Below are positions 43,968 to 51,944 of a DNA stretch of 64,000 nt, in pieces. Every line of letters starts with the position of its first letter. The stretch's first letter is position 1. Source of the stretch: Micromonospora lutea (lineage in GTDB: Bacteria; Actinomycetota; Actinomycetes; Mycobacteriales; Micromonosporaceae); contig NZ_BOPB01000001.1 of NCBI RefSeq assembly GCF_016863535.1, forward strand, positions 124,001 to 188,000. Reading direction: 5' to 3'. A model generated the notes under the pieces. That model did no database searches. It was given only the letters and a program-made list of their open reading frames with translations, and was not told where the DNA came from. The translations under genes were made by a program, and so were the position numbers.

Positions 43968-44971
43968 CAGTACACCGGTGCCCTGCCGTCGGTCCGTCCC
44001 CGAAAAATCCACCAACACATCGCCTGGAAGCCTAGTAGGGCCGGCAGTAGCGGCACCGCCAGCCAGCCCAGCAGACGCAGGGTCGGCCCGCTCGCGGCCG
44101 CGTCGGTCACCGTCAGCGACGCGTTCGGTTCCAGGGTCGACACCAGCACGTACGGCCAGAGGGTCGCACCGACCAGCAGCACCGGCAGTGCGAGTGCCGT
44201 CGCGGTGGCGACGAAGGCGACACCTGGTCGTCGACGCCCGAGCGCCACCCGTGCCGCCAGCAGGGCCGCCACCAGCAACACCGCTAGTAGCACGCCGACC
44301 GCAGGACGCTGTGCGGTGGCGCGTACCCGGTCGGCGGACAGCCCGACGACGGCGGCTGCGCTGACCGCGACGGCCGCGGTGACGAGCAGGCGGCGAGCCA
44401 AGGGCCGGAGCTGGTCACTCTCGGCGACGGGCATCCGGAGCGTGAGAAAGGTCGCACCGTGTGCCACGGTGAGTGCCAGCACGGCCAGCCCGGTGGCGGC
44501 GGCGAACGGGGTGAACAGGTGCGTCACCCCGGCGACGTGTCCGTCGGCTCGCAGCGGTACGCCCTGGAGCAGCCCGGCGAGCATCACGCCCCAGCCGAGC
44601 GCGGCGAGCAGGCTGCCGATGACGATCACCCGGTCCCATGCGCCACGGGCCCGTTCGCCCTCCGGGCGACTGCGTAGCTGCACGCCGGCGGTCACCAGGA
44701 TCACCCCGACAAGCGCGGCGAGCACCGCCGGGTAGCTGCCGGCGAGCAGTTCCCCCTCCAGCACCGGGAACGCGCCGAACAGGATGCCGACGGCAGCCAC
44801 CAGCCACACCTCGTTGCCGAGGAAGAACGGCCCGACCGCGTTGAGGGCGGCGCGTCGGCGCGACGCGTCGACACCCCGGGCGAGCAGCAGGCCGACGCCG
44901 TAGTCGTAACCGCCGAGCACCAGGTAGCCGGCGAAGAAGAGGCCGAGCAGGGCGTACCAGGCGAGTTCCAT
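43964..44971 (-). CDS. cydB: Cytochrome bd oxidase subunit II
   Basis: 335 residues, about nine helices. Family motifs ALLGLFFAGYLVLGGYDYGVG at the N-terminus, NAVGPFFLGNEVWLVAAVGI and the C-terminal LPALLGFQAMCWWIFRG are seen. It forms the heterodimer with CydA in the cytoplasmic membrane. ATG 44971 (MELAWYALLG) is 10 bases beyond the cydA stop with CCGGAG before it. Conserved tryptophan W in GNEVW supports the assignment. Confidence 0.95.
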   Translation of the reverse strand: MELAWYALLGLFFAGYLVLGGYDYGVGLLLARGVDASRRRAALNAVGPFFLGNEVWLVAAVGILFGAFPVLEGELLAGSYPAVLAALVGVILVTAGVQLRSRPEGERARGAWDRVIVIGSLLAALGWGVMLAGLLQGVPLRADGHVAGVTHLFTPFAAATGLAVLALTVAHGATFLTLRMPVAESDQLRPLARRLLVTAAVAVSAAAVVGLSADRVRATAQRPAVGVLLAVLLVAALLAARVALGRRRPGVAFVATATALALPVLLVGATLWPYVLVSTLEPNASLTVTDAAASGPTLRLLGWLAVPLLPALLGFQAMCWWIFRGRTDGRAPVYW

Positions 44972-44981
44972 CTCCGGCTCC

Positions 44982-46238
44982 TCAGGCGAAAGCGGGTTCG
45001 GGGCGTGGGTCGTCGGCCGGCGGTTGGGCCGGCGGCCGACCGAGGGCGGGGTCGGCGGCACCTCGGGCGGCGTGCCGGGCGAGCAGCACCCAGTTGGTGA
45101 CGGCGAGCGCGCCGAGCAGCAGGGTGAATCCGACCAGCGAGGTCCCCATCAACCAGGGGCTGATCGGCGAAACCGCCTGATCCACCGGCAGTAGCCCGTA
45201 CGCGACCCAGGGCTGGCGGCCGACCTCGCGAGCGATCCAGCCGAGGATCAGCGCCACGAAGGGCAGCGGCAGGGCGAGGATCAGCAGCCAGAGCGGAAAC
45301 CGGAGGCGGATGATCCAGTCCCGCCAGAGCAGCGGGACGAACAGCCAGAGCAGGCCGAGGGTGAAGCCGATGAGGATCATGAAGCCGAGGCCGACGCTGG
45401 ACAGCGTGGGCGGCAGGTAGTCGCCGGGACCGAAGCGGGCGGTCCAGTCGGCGATCAACGCCTCGGCCTGCGGACTGGTGCCGCCGAACTTGGTGGGTTG
45501 CGCGCCGCCCACCGGCCCGAACTGGGCGAAGCCGAACCCTTGCACGAGGCTGATCGCCACTGCGGCGGTGACCACACCGATCCGCAGCGAGCTGCGGAAC
45601 AGCGCGAAGTCAGGGGTACGGCGGCTGAGGTGCCAGGCACTGATCGCCGCCATCAGCAGGCCACCGGTGAGCAGGGCGGCCGACACCACGTGCCCGAGCG
45701 CGGTCCACAGGGCCGGGTTGGTCAGCAGCGCCGAGAAGTCGGTCAGGTGGGCGACGCCGTCGCGTACCTCGTAGCCGACCGGGTTCTGCAACCAGGAGTT
45801 GGCCACCATGATCCAGAAGGCCGAGGCGTACGCGGTGATCGCGACTCCGTAGAGCAGGGCGAGGTGCACGCCTCGGCGCAGCCGGTGCCAGCCGAAGATC
45901 CACATGCCGAGGAAGGTCGACTCCAGGAAGAAGGCGACCAGGGTCTCGATCGCCAGTGGGGCCCCGAAGACGTTGCCGACGTAGCGCGACAACCCGCTCC
46001 AGTTCAGCCCGAACTGGAACTCCATCACGATGCCGGTCGCGATGCCGAGCACGTAGTTGATCACGTAGAGCTGGCCCCAGAAGCGGGTCGACCGCTCCCA
46101 GCGCTGGTTGCCGGTGACCACCCAGGCGGTCTGCATCCCGACGAGCAGTGTGACCAGGCCGAGCGTGACGGCCACGAAGAGGAAGTGCACCGAGGCGGTC
46201 GTGGCGAACTGCAGACGAGCGAGGAGCAGGGTGTCCAT
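44982..46238 (-). CDS. cydA: Cytochrome bd oxidase subunit I
   Basis: 418 residues, shorter than the E. coli subunit because the quinol (Q) loop is of the short type. Heme b595/d region: H19-like His in ATTASVHFLFVAVTLG. LLTNPALWTALGHVVSAALL carries the heme b558 His, and WLMGTSLVGFTLLLGA supplies the Met ligand region. Function: terminal quinol oxidase with high O2 affinity. ATG 46238; a BlaI-like operator overlaps its promoter at 46279-46302. It heads cydABDC. Confidence 0.96.
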   Translation of the reverse strand: MDTLLLARLQFATTASVHFLFVAVTLGLVTLLVGMQTAWVVTGNQRWERSTRFWGQLYVINYVLGIATGIVMEFQFGLNWSGLSRYVGNVFGAPLAIETLVAFFLESTFLGMWIFGWHRLRRGVHLALLYGVAITAYASAFWIMVANSWLQNPVGYEVRDGVAHLTDFSALLTNPALWTALGHVVSAALLTGGLLMAAISAWHLSRRTPDFALFRSSLRIGVVTAAVAISLVQGFGFAQFGPVGGAQPTKFGGTSPQAEALIADWTARFGPGDYLPPTLSSVGLGFMILIGFTLGLLWLFVPLLWRDWIIRLRFPLWLLILALPLPFVALILGWIAREVGRQPWVAYGLLPVDQAVSPISPWLMGTSLVGFTLLLGALAVTNWVLLARHAARGAADPALGRPPAQPPADDPRPEPAFA

Positions 46239-46278
46239 GGTGGCTCTCCCGGTATGACGGTCGATGCAGATAGGGAGC

Positions 46279-46302
46279 CTACACGTAGCGACGCTACCTA
46301 TA
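46279..46302 (-). promoter_or_regulatory. cydA promoter with CTAC/GTAG dyad (candidate BlaI operator)
   Basis: A TATAGG -10-like box (minus strand, 46302-46297) is followed directly by GTAGCG-T-CGCTAC, a perfect inverted repeat at 46285-46297. A further CTAC at 46279-46282 forms CTAC-AC-GTAG. Similar half-sites lie before blaI (47650-47665). Confidence 0.45.
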
Positions 46303-46352
46303 AGGCCGCCAGTGCGGCCGGGACCGACATGATCAGGGTTAACTCGGGGTCG

Positions 46353-47258
46353 TCAGCTGAGGAAGAGCGAGATGGGCAGGGCGGCCACGGTCACCGTCAC
46401 GGTCAGAGCGGCGGCGCCGAGCAATCGGGGAGGGCGCTCGGAGACCAGCAACCGCTGCACCCGTACGTCCAGGTCCCGGTCGCCGATGCCGAGCGCGCCG
46501 GCAGGTGTGATCCGGTTCCCGGCGGCGGCGAACCGGCGCAACGCACCGGCCAGCGGGGCCTCGGCGTGCAGCTCGCGGGCCTTGTCGTCGGCGCGCATCT
46601 CGACCAGCAGGGAAACCCGCTCGTGTGCCTCGCGCACCCAACGAAGCCACGGCAGCGCTCGGCGGAGCGCGGTGAACGGCAGCAGCACCAGGTCGTGCCG
46701 CTCCTGCGCGTGCGCCCGCTCGTGAGTCAGCACCGCCTCCAACTCCGCCCGGTCGAGCAGGCTGAGCGTGCCGGCGCTGACCACCACCCGGGGCCTCACC
46801 CCCGGAAGGCAGTACGCGGCCGCACCCGGGTGGTCGAGCACCAGTGCGCCGGGCAGATCCGGATCGTGTCGGGCGACCAGGGTGAGCAAGTCCCGGTGCC
46901 GGCGCTGGGCGCGTACCGCGCTGTGGATGCTGCGTACCGTCGTGGCCGACAAGACCGCTCCGATGCCCAGACCGACACCGACCAGCCCCAGATGCACGGG
47001 GCCGAGGCCAGCGGGCAGGGTGTCGTGCCAGAGGTCGTCAGCCAGCGCCAACAGGGCGCTCCCGGTGCCGCGCTGGTACGGGGCGAGGCCCAGCGCGATC
47101 GGTATGCCCATCGCGGAGAGGCCGACCCCCAGGCCGATCGCCTGCCAGCAGAGGATCGCCACCCGAGGGCTGCGCCACGGCCAGGTGGATCGGGCCAGCA
47201 CCTGGGCGATCAGCCAGCACGCCACCATCGAGCCGGCGAAATGCAGGGTGTGCGCCAC
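46353..47258 (-). CDS. M56-family (BlaR1-like) membrane metallopeptidase
   Basis: 301 residues. Three to four N-terminal helices (HTLHFAGSMVACWLIAQVLA; LCWQAIGLGVGLSAMGIPIA; LGLVGVGLGIGAVL) precede a zinc protease with motif VLTHERAHAQE (HExxH as HERAH). A final helix follows (ALTVTVTVAALPISLFLS). There is no penicillin-binding sensor domain, unlike true BlaR1. The GTG at 47258 (MAHTLHFAGS) is preferred because the longer frame overlaps blaI. In BlaI/BlaR systems the protease relieves BlaI repression; the signal here is unknown. It lies between blaI and cydA, all co-directional. Confidence 0.9.
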   Translation of the reverse strand: MAHTLHFAGSMVACWLIAQVLARSTWPWRSPRVAILCWQAIGLGVGLSAMGIPIALGLAPYQRGTGSALLALADDLWHDTLPAGLGPVHLGLVGVGLGIGAVLSATTVRSIHSAVRAQRRHRDLLTLVARHDPDLPGALVLDHPGAAAYCLPGVRPRVVVSAGTLSLLDRAELEAVLTHERAHAQERHDLVLLPFTALRRALPWLRWVREAHERVSLLVEMRADDKARELHAEAPLAGALRRFAAAGNRITPAGALGIGDRDLDVRVQRLLVSERPPRLLGAAALTVTVTVAALPISLFLS

Positions 47259-47268
47259 GGCGTCGGCC

Positions 47269-47640
47269 CTACCGCTCCGCGGCCTCGTCGGCCAGGGCGG
47301 CTCGCAGCACGTCGGCCTCGGTGCCGGTGACCGAGCGGGCGAACCGGACCAGCGCCGCGTCCCGGCTACCGCCCAGGTCGAGCGCATCGAGCATGAGTTG
47401 GGCGATGTACGCCTCACGGCTTGCCGCAGCGCGGTAACGCCACGCCCGGCCCTCCCGCTGGCGCTGCACCATGCCCTTGCCGGCCAGCCGGTCCAGCACG
47501 GTCATCACCGTCGTGTACGCCAACTCCCGCCCGTTCAGGGCATCGGCCACCTCGCGCACGGTGACCCCATCCGACGTGGCGGGAACCGTGTCCCACAGCA
47601 CGTCCATCACCGCACGCTCAAGATCCCCCAGCCGAGTCAC
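47269..47640 (-). CDS. blaI: BlaI/MecI/CopY-family transcriptional repressor
   Basis: 123 residues. Penicillinase-repressor winged helix: LGDLERAVMDVLWDTVPATS, VREVADALNGRELAYTTVMT, VLDRLAGKGMVQRQREGRAW and RYRAAASREAYIAQLML. It is translated just ahead of the M56 protease (10-base gap), the usual sensor/repressor pair. Actinobacterial BlaI proteins recognise CTAC/GTAG-type dyads, and such a dyad occurs upstream of this gene and of cydA. Target genes are inferred. Confidence 0.93.
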   Translation of the reverse strand: MTRLGDLERAVMDVLWDTVPATSDGVTVREVADALNGRELAYTTVMTVLDRLAGKGMVQRQREGRAWRYRAAASREAYIAQLMLDALDLGGSRDAALVRFARSVTGTEADVLRAALADEAAER

Positions 47641-47649
47641 CCCTGAATC

Positions 47650-47665
47650 CTACCCCCCGTAGTAG
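47650..47665 (-). promoter_or_regulatory. Candidate BlaI autoregulatory dyad
   Basis: CTAC-CCCCC-GTAG followed by TAG lies 10-25 bases before the blaI start on the plus strand. Its half-sites match those before cydA. The spacing is not ideal, so this is a weak call. Confidence 0.3.
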
Positions 47666-47799
47666 ACCCACCCCCACCCCCCCGGGCTGCGCCAGCAACC
47701 TCGGGGATGTTGGCGTCGGAAGCCATGCCGTCGACCGGGGAGCCCACGCTGGGCAGCAACCCGCAAGTCGTGACCCACCGACGGTCCGTGCGCACGTCA

Positions 47800-47873
47800 G
47801 GGTTTCCGGGGAGCCCCGCCCGCGCAGGGATCAAGCCTGACCGCCCGGAGCGGGCAGGGCTCCCCGGAAACCC
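47800..47873 (-). repeat. Structured intergenic stem-loop repeat, copy 2
   Basis: Outer stem: 17 perfect base pairs (47800-47816 with 47857-47873). Then come one mismatch, a 5-bp inner stem (47818-47822 with 47851-47855) and the core (47823-47850), which read on the minus strand contains GGGCGGTCAGGCTTGATCCC. The arms bear no relation to those of copy 1 (24369). It lies between an aldehyde dehydrogenase stop and blaI. Confidence 0.75.
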
Positions 47874-47889
47874 CCAGGAGCAACGAGAG

Positions 47890-48714
47890 TCAAACCCCCT
47901 TGGGATGCCAGACCGTCTTCGTCTCCAGCAGAGCCGTCATCCGGCCAAGCCCAGGATCGGCCAACCAGTCGTGATCTACCGGAACCGGGCGGAGCACCCG
48001 CTTGAGGTTCTCCGCCGCCCTGACCTCAAGGTCGGCGGCGAGTTCCGGGTCGGTCACCCCGGTCAGGTCGATGGCGTTGACGTCCATGTGCGCGGCCAGC
48101 GTCGGCACGGTCTCCGACAGGCGACCGGTGAGGATGTTGACCACCCCACCCGGCACGTCCGAGGTGGCCAGCACCTCGGCCAGGGTCACCGCGGCCAGTG
48201 GTGCCGTCGGGGAGGCGGCCACCACCACCGTGTTACCGGTGACGATCGCCGGGGCGATCACGCTGACCAGCCCGAGCAGCGCCGGTGTCTCGGGGGCCAC
48301 CACCGCCACCACGCCGGTCGGCTCGGGTGCCGACAGGTTGAAGTACGGCCCGGCGACCGGGTTCGAGCCCCCGTACACCTGCGGGAGCTTGTCCGACCAG
48401 CCGGCGTACCAGACCCAACGGTCGGTCGCCGCGTCCACCTCGTCAGCCGGCACGCCGAGCGCGACGAACTGCTCGCGCCGGCCTTCCAGCATTTCGGCGA
48501 CCCGGTAGAGGATCTGCCCGCGGTTGTACGCGGTCGCCCCGGCCCAGCCCTTCACGGCCGCACGGGCGGCCAGCACGGCGTCTCGCGCGTCCTTGCGTGA
48601 GGCCAGCGACACGTTGGAGTCCTGCACGAGATACGACCGTCCCGACTCGCTACGCGGGAACTTCCCGCCGACGAAGAGCTTGTACGTCTTGCGTACCGCG
48701 ACCCGTTCAGACAT
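47890..48714 (-). CDS. Truncated aldehyde-dehydrogenase-like protein without catalytic Cys
   Basis: 274 residues of the aldehyde dehydrogenase superfamily, only the N-terminal NAD-binding part. Segments YKLFVGGKFPRSESGRSYLV, WVWYAGWSDKLPQVYGG and VPGGVVNILTGRLSETVPTL match the family. The protein ends after LETKTVWHPKGV, before any ELGGK segment or catalytic Cys block. It contains no cysteine at all. The frame is intact and the gene overlaps the preceding full-length dehydrogenase by 8 bases, so it is likely a genuine, conserved pseudo-enzyme subunit rather than a pseudogene. It may bind the full enzyme. ATG 48714 is used. Confidence 0.85.
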   Translation of the reverse strand: MSERVAVRKTYKLFVGGKFPRSESGRSYLVQDSNVSLASRKDARDAVLAARAAVKGWAGATAYNRGQILYRVAEMLEGRREQFVALGVPADEVDAATDRWVWYAGWSDKLPQVYGGSNPVAGPYFNLSAPEPTGVVAVVAPETPALLGLVSVIAPAIVTGNTVVVAASPTAPLAAVTLAEVLATSDVPGGVVNILTGRLSETVPTLAAHMDVNAIDLTGVTDPELAADLEVRAAENLKRVLRPVPVDHDWLADPGLGRMTALLETKTVWHPKGV

Positions 48715-50164
48715 TGAGGTACGCCTCCAGCCCGTGCCGGCCGCCCTCGCGACCGTAGCCCGACTCCTTGTAACCGCCGAACGGCGAGGTCGGGTCGAAC
48801 TTGTTGAACGTGTTGGCCCAGACCACACCGGCGCGCAGCCGGTCGGCCATCCACAGGATCCGGGAACCCTTCTCGGTCCAGATCCCGGCCGACAGCCCGT
48901 ACGGCGTGTTGTTGGCCTTCTCGACGGCCTCGGCCGGGGTGCGGAAGGTCAGCACGGACAGCACCGGGCCGAAGATCTCCTCGCGGGCGATCCGGTGTGC
49001 CTGGGTGACCCCGGTGAAGATGGTCGGCGCGAACCAGAAGCCCCGTTCGGGCAGCTCGCAGGGGGGTGACCAACGCTCGGCGCCCTCGGCCGAGCCGGCG
49101 TCGGACAGCTCCTTGATCCGCGCCAGCTGGGCCGCCGAGTTGATCGCACCGATGTCGGTGTTCTTGTCCAGCGGATCGCCGATCCGCAGCTGGGCCATCC
49201 GTCGCTTGAGCGACTCCAGCACCCGGTCGGCGACGGACTCCTGGATCAGCAGCCGGGAACCGGCGCAGCAGACATGCCCCTGGTTGAAGAAGATGCCGTT
49301 GACGATGCCCTCGACCGCCTGGTCGACCGGGGCGTCGTCGAACACGATGTTGGCGGCCTTGCCGCCGAGTTCCAGGGTGAGCTTCTTGCGGCTGCCGGCG
49401 ACGGCGCGGGCGATGGCCCGGCCGACGTCGGTCGAGCCGGTGAAGGCGACCTTGTCCACGCCGTCATGCTCGACCAGCGCCCGGCCGGTCTCGCCGGCAC
49501 CGGTGACGATGTTGACCACACCAGGCGGCAGGTCGGCCTGCTGGCAGATCTCGGCGAAGAGCAGGGCGGTCAGCGGGGTGGTCTCGGCCGGCTTCAACAC
49601 CACCGTGTTACCGGCGGCCAACGCCGGGGCGATCTTCCACGACAGCATCAGCAGTGGGAAGTTCCACGGGATGACCTGCGCCGCCACGCCGAGCGGCTGC
49701 GGGTTGGGACCGCTGTGCTGGCTCGTCGGCCTCCGGCTGAACCCGGCGTGCTCCAGCTTGTCGGCCCAGCCGGCGTAGTAGAAGAAGTGGGCGGCGACCA
49801 ATGGCAGGTCGACGTCGCGGGACTCCTTGATCGGCTTGCCGTTGTCGAGTGACTCCAGCACGGCGAGTTCCCGCGAGCGTTCCTGAATGATCCGGGCGAT
49901 GCGGAACAGGTACTTGGCCCGGTCCCGGCCCGGCATCGGGCCCCAGACCTTCTCGTACGCCTCGCGGGCCGCCCGGACGGCGCGGTCCACGTCCTGCGCG
50001 CCGCCCTCGGCGATCTCGGCGAGCACCTCCTCAGAGGCCGGGTTGATCGACTTGAAGCTGCCACCGTCGGCCGGGTCGACGAACTTCCCGTCGATGAAGA
50101 GCCCGTACGAGGACTTGAGGTCTACCACCGAGCGTGACTCGGGGGCGGGTGCGTATTCGAACAT
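48707..50164 (-). CDS. NAD(P)-dependent aldehyde dehydrogenase
   Basis: 485 residues, full-length family member. Seen: IPWNFPLLMLSWKIAPALAA, GVVNIVTGAGETGRALVEHD, AFTGSTDVGRAIA, LELGGKAANIVFDDA with the general-base Glu, FFNQGHVCCAGSRLLI with the nucleophile Cys near residue 297, and EEIFGPVLSVLTF. Being the gene after deoC, it may oxidise the acetaldehyde released by DeoC, an inference from position. Substrate cannot be read directly. ATG 50164 is 6 bases beyond the deoC stop, so the two are coupled. Confidence 0.93.
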   Translation of the reverse strand: MFEYAPAPESRSVVDLKSSYGLFIDGKFVDPADGGSFKSINPASEEVLAEIAEGGAQDVDRAVRAAREAYEKVWGPMPGRDRAKYLFRIARIIQERSRELAVLESLDNGKPIKESRDVDLPLVAAHFFYYAGWADKLEHAGFSRRPTSQHSGPNPQPLGVAAQVIPWNFPLLMLSWKIAPALAAGNTVVLKPAETTPLTALLFAEICQQADLPPGVVNIVTGAGETGRALVEHDGVDKVAFTGSTDVGRAIARAVAGSRKKLTLELGGKAANIVFDDAPVDQAVEGIVNGIFFNQGHVCCAGSRLLIQESVADRVLESLKRRMAQLRIGDPLDKNTDIGAINSAAQLARIKELSDAGSAEGAERWSPPCELPERGFWFAPTIFTGVTQAHRIAREEIFGPVLSVLTFRTPAEAVEKANNTPYGLSAGIWTEKGSRILWMADRLRAGVVWANTFNKFDPTSPFGGYKESGYGREGGRHGLEAYLNV

Positions 50165-50169
50165 CGCGG

Positions 50170-51129
50170 TCAGTCCAGGGTGAAGTAGTCGGGGCCGGCG
50201 TAGACGCCGGTCGTCAGCTTGGTGCGCTGCATCAGCAGGTCGTTGAGGAGGCTGGAGGCGCCGAAGCGGAACCAGTCCGGGTGCAGCCAGTCCGGGCCGA
50301 CGGTCTCGTTCACCATGACCAGGTACTTGATCGCGTCCTTGGTGGTCCTGATGCCGCCGGCCGGCTTCACGCCGACCTGCCGACCGGTGGCGGCCCGGAA
50401 GTCGCGTACCGCCTCCAGCATCACCAGGGTCACCGGCAGCGTGGCGGCGACCGGGACCTTGCCGGTGGAGGTCTTGATGAAGTCACCGCCGGCGAGCATC
50501 GCCAGCCAGGAGGCGCGGCGCACGTTGTCGTAGGTGGCCAGCTCGCCGGTCTCCAGGATCACCTTGAGGTGGGCGTCCCGGCAGGCCTGCTTGGTGGCGA
50601 CGATCTCGTCGTACACCTCGGAGTAGCGACCGGCCAGAAAGGCACCCCGGTTGATGACCATGTCGATCTCGTCGGCGCCCGCCTCGACGGCGGCCCGGGT
50701 GTCGGCGAGCTTGATCTCCAGCGGTGCCTGGCCCGACGGAAACGACGTGGCCACGCTGGCCAGGTGTACGGCGCTGCCGCGCAACACCTCGGCCACGTGC
50801 GGGACCATCGAGGGGTAGACGCAGACCGCGCCGACATGCGGGCAGGACGGGTCGGCCGGGTCGGGTCGCAGTGCCTTGGCGGCGAGCGCCCGCACCTTGC
50901 CCGGCGTGTCCGCGCCCTCCAACGTCGTCAGGTCGACCATGCCGATGGCGAGGTCGATCGCCTGGGCCTTGGCGGTGGTCTTGATGGATCGGGTGCCGAG
51001 TTGGGCTGCCCGCTGCTCCGCGCCGACCTGGTCCACGCCCGGTAGGCCGTGCAGGAAGGTCCGCAGAGCGGTCTCGGATCGTCCCAGCTCGGAGAGGTCC
51101 GAGCGGGCCGACGTCGCTGTCGCCGTCAT
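50170..51129 (-). CDS. deoC: Deoxyribose-phosphate aldolase
   Basis: 319 residues. Splits 2-deoxyribose-5-phosphate into glyceraldehyde-3-phosphate and acetaldehyde. TIM-barrel class I aldolase: ADEIDMVINRGAFLAGRY, KVILETGELATYDNVRRA, GGDFIKTSTGK with the Schiff-base lysine, and VGVKPAGGIRTTKDAIKYL with the second active-site lysine. The N-terminal ~60 residues are longer than in E. coli, as in other actinobacteria. The ATG at 51129 is preferred for its leaderless promoter (TAGACT at 51142-51137). Confidence 0.95.
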   Translation of the reverse strand: MTATATSARSDLSELGRSETALRTFLHGLPGVDQVGAEQRAAQLGTRSIKTTAKAQAIDLAIGMVDLTTLEGADTPGKVRALAAKALRPDPADPSCPHVGAVCVYPSMVPHVAEVLRGSAVHLASVATSFPSGQAPLEIKLADTRAAVEAGADEIDMVINRGAFLAGRYSEVYDEIVATKQACRDAHLKVILETGELATYDNVRRASWLAMLAGGDFIKTSTGKVPVAATLPVTLVMLEAVRDFRAATGRQVGVKPAGGIRTTKDAIKYLVMVNETVGPDWLHPDWFRFGASSLLNDLLMQRTKLTTGVYAGPDYFTLD

Positions 51130-51136
51130 GCCTCGA

Positions 51137-51172
51137 AGTCTACGCAGGTTCACGTCGCGTGATCTTGGTCAC
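51137..51172. promoter_or_regulatory. deoC promoter with CRP-like GTGA-N6-TCAC site
   Basis: On the minus strand TAGACT ends 7 bases before the deoC ATG. GTGA-TCTTGG-TCAC (51159-51172) has the spacing of a CRP/GlxR-family operator, and TCACG-TCG-CGTGA (51150-51162) is an overlapping inverted repeat. It lies in the deoC/upp divergent region. Confidence 0.4.
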
Positions 51173-51247
51173 CGTGGCGTCGGAGCGCTCACGGGTGAGC
51201 GACATCGCTGGTCGCGCCGGGACCCGCGCGTCGGTGTCCGGGGCAGG

Positions 51248-51253
51248 TAGGTT
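51248..51253 (+). promoter_or_regulatory. -10 box (TAGGTT) for leaderless upp
   Basis: TAGGTT ends 8 bases before GTG 51262; no Shine-Dalgarno is visible. Same layout as other leaderless genes here. Confidence 0.4.
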
Positions 51254-51261
51254 GACCGATC

Positions 51262-51894
51262 GTGGACGTACTCGTCATTGACCACCCGCTCGCCCAGTCC
51301 CGGCTGACCGCCATGCGGGACGAACGCACCGATTCCTCCTCGTTCCGGGCGGCGCTGCACGAACTCACCACCATGCTGGTGTACGAGGCTGCCCGCTCCT
51401 TCCCGGTGGAGACGTACCCGGTGCAGACGCCGGTGACCGCCACCGACGGCACCCGGCTGGCCAACCCTCCGCTGCTCGTGCCGGTGCTGCGGGCGGGCCT
51501 CGGCATGGCCGACGCCGCGCTGGGTCTGCTGCCCGAGTCCTCGATGGGCTTCGTCGGGTTGGCGCGCGACGAGGAGACGTTCGAGCCGCGTGCCTACATG
51601 GAGTCGCTGCCCCGGGACCTCGCCGGCCTGCCGGTACTGGTCCTCGATCCGATGCTGGCCACCGGCGGCTCGCTTGAGCACTGCTGTCGGCTGCTGGCCG
51701 AGCGTGGCTGCACCGACATCACCGTGCTCTGCGTGCTCGCCGCGCCGGCCGGCATCGAGCGGTTGGAGCGTTCCGGGCTGCCGCTGCGCCTGGTCACCGC
51801 CGCCATCGACGACGGCCTCAACGAGAGCATGTTCATCGTGCCGGGCCTCGGAGACGCCGGAGACCGACAGTTCGGTGGCATGCCCCGCTTCTGA
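51262..51894 (+). CDS. upp: Uracil phosphoribosyltransferase
   Basis: 210 residues. Transfers phosphoribose from PRPP to uracil, giving UMP. Seen: [20 protein letters not shown] at the N-terminus, [20 protein letters not shown], the PRPP loop [12 protein letters not shown] and the C-terminal uracil-binding [14 protein letters not shown] 51262 is the only start that gives the standard N-terminus. Divergent from deoC. It completes uracil reuse after DeoA and Cdd. Confidence 0.96.
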   Translation: MDVLVIDHPLAQSRLTAMRDERTDSSSFRAALHELTTMLVYEAARSFPVETYPVQTPVTATDGTRLANPPLLVPVLRAGLGMADAALGLLPESSMGFVGLARDEETFEPRAYMESLPRDLAGLPVLVLDPMLATGGSLEHCCRLLAERGCTDITVLCVLAAPAGIERLERSGLPLRLVTAAIDDGLNESMFIVPGLGDAGDRQFGGMPRF

Positions 51895-51930
51895 GCGCGG
51901 TTTGTGCTGCGGGCGGTGGCGTCCAGCGGC

Positions 51931-51936
51931 TAGCGT
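51931..51936 (+). promoter_or_regulatory. -10 box (TAGCGT) for leaderless GPP34-type gene
   Basis: TAGCGT ends 8 bases before ATG 51945, and the same hexamer precedes the PadR gene at an identical distance. Confidence 0.4.
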
Positions 51937-51944
51937 CTCGGGCC

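Noticed and set aside
40471-44735. 758- and 815-codon plus-strand frames over cydC, cydD and cydB
   Set aside because: Shadows of minus-strand ABC exporter and oxidase genes with all catalytic motifs intact.
47890-48714. Pseudogene call for the short aldehyde-dehydrogenase-like gene
   Set aside because: The frame is clean, starts correctly in an overlap with its neighbour and ends with an ordered sequence; no frameshifted remainder of a C-terminal half is found downstream.
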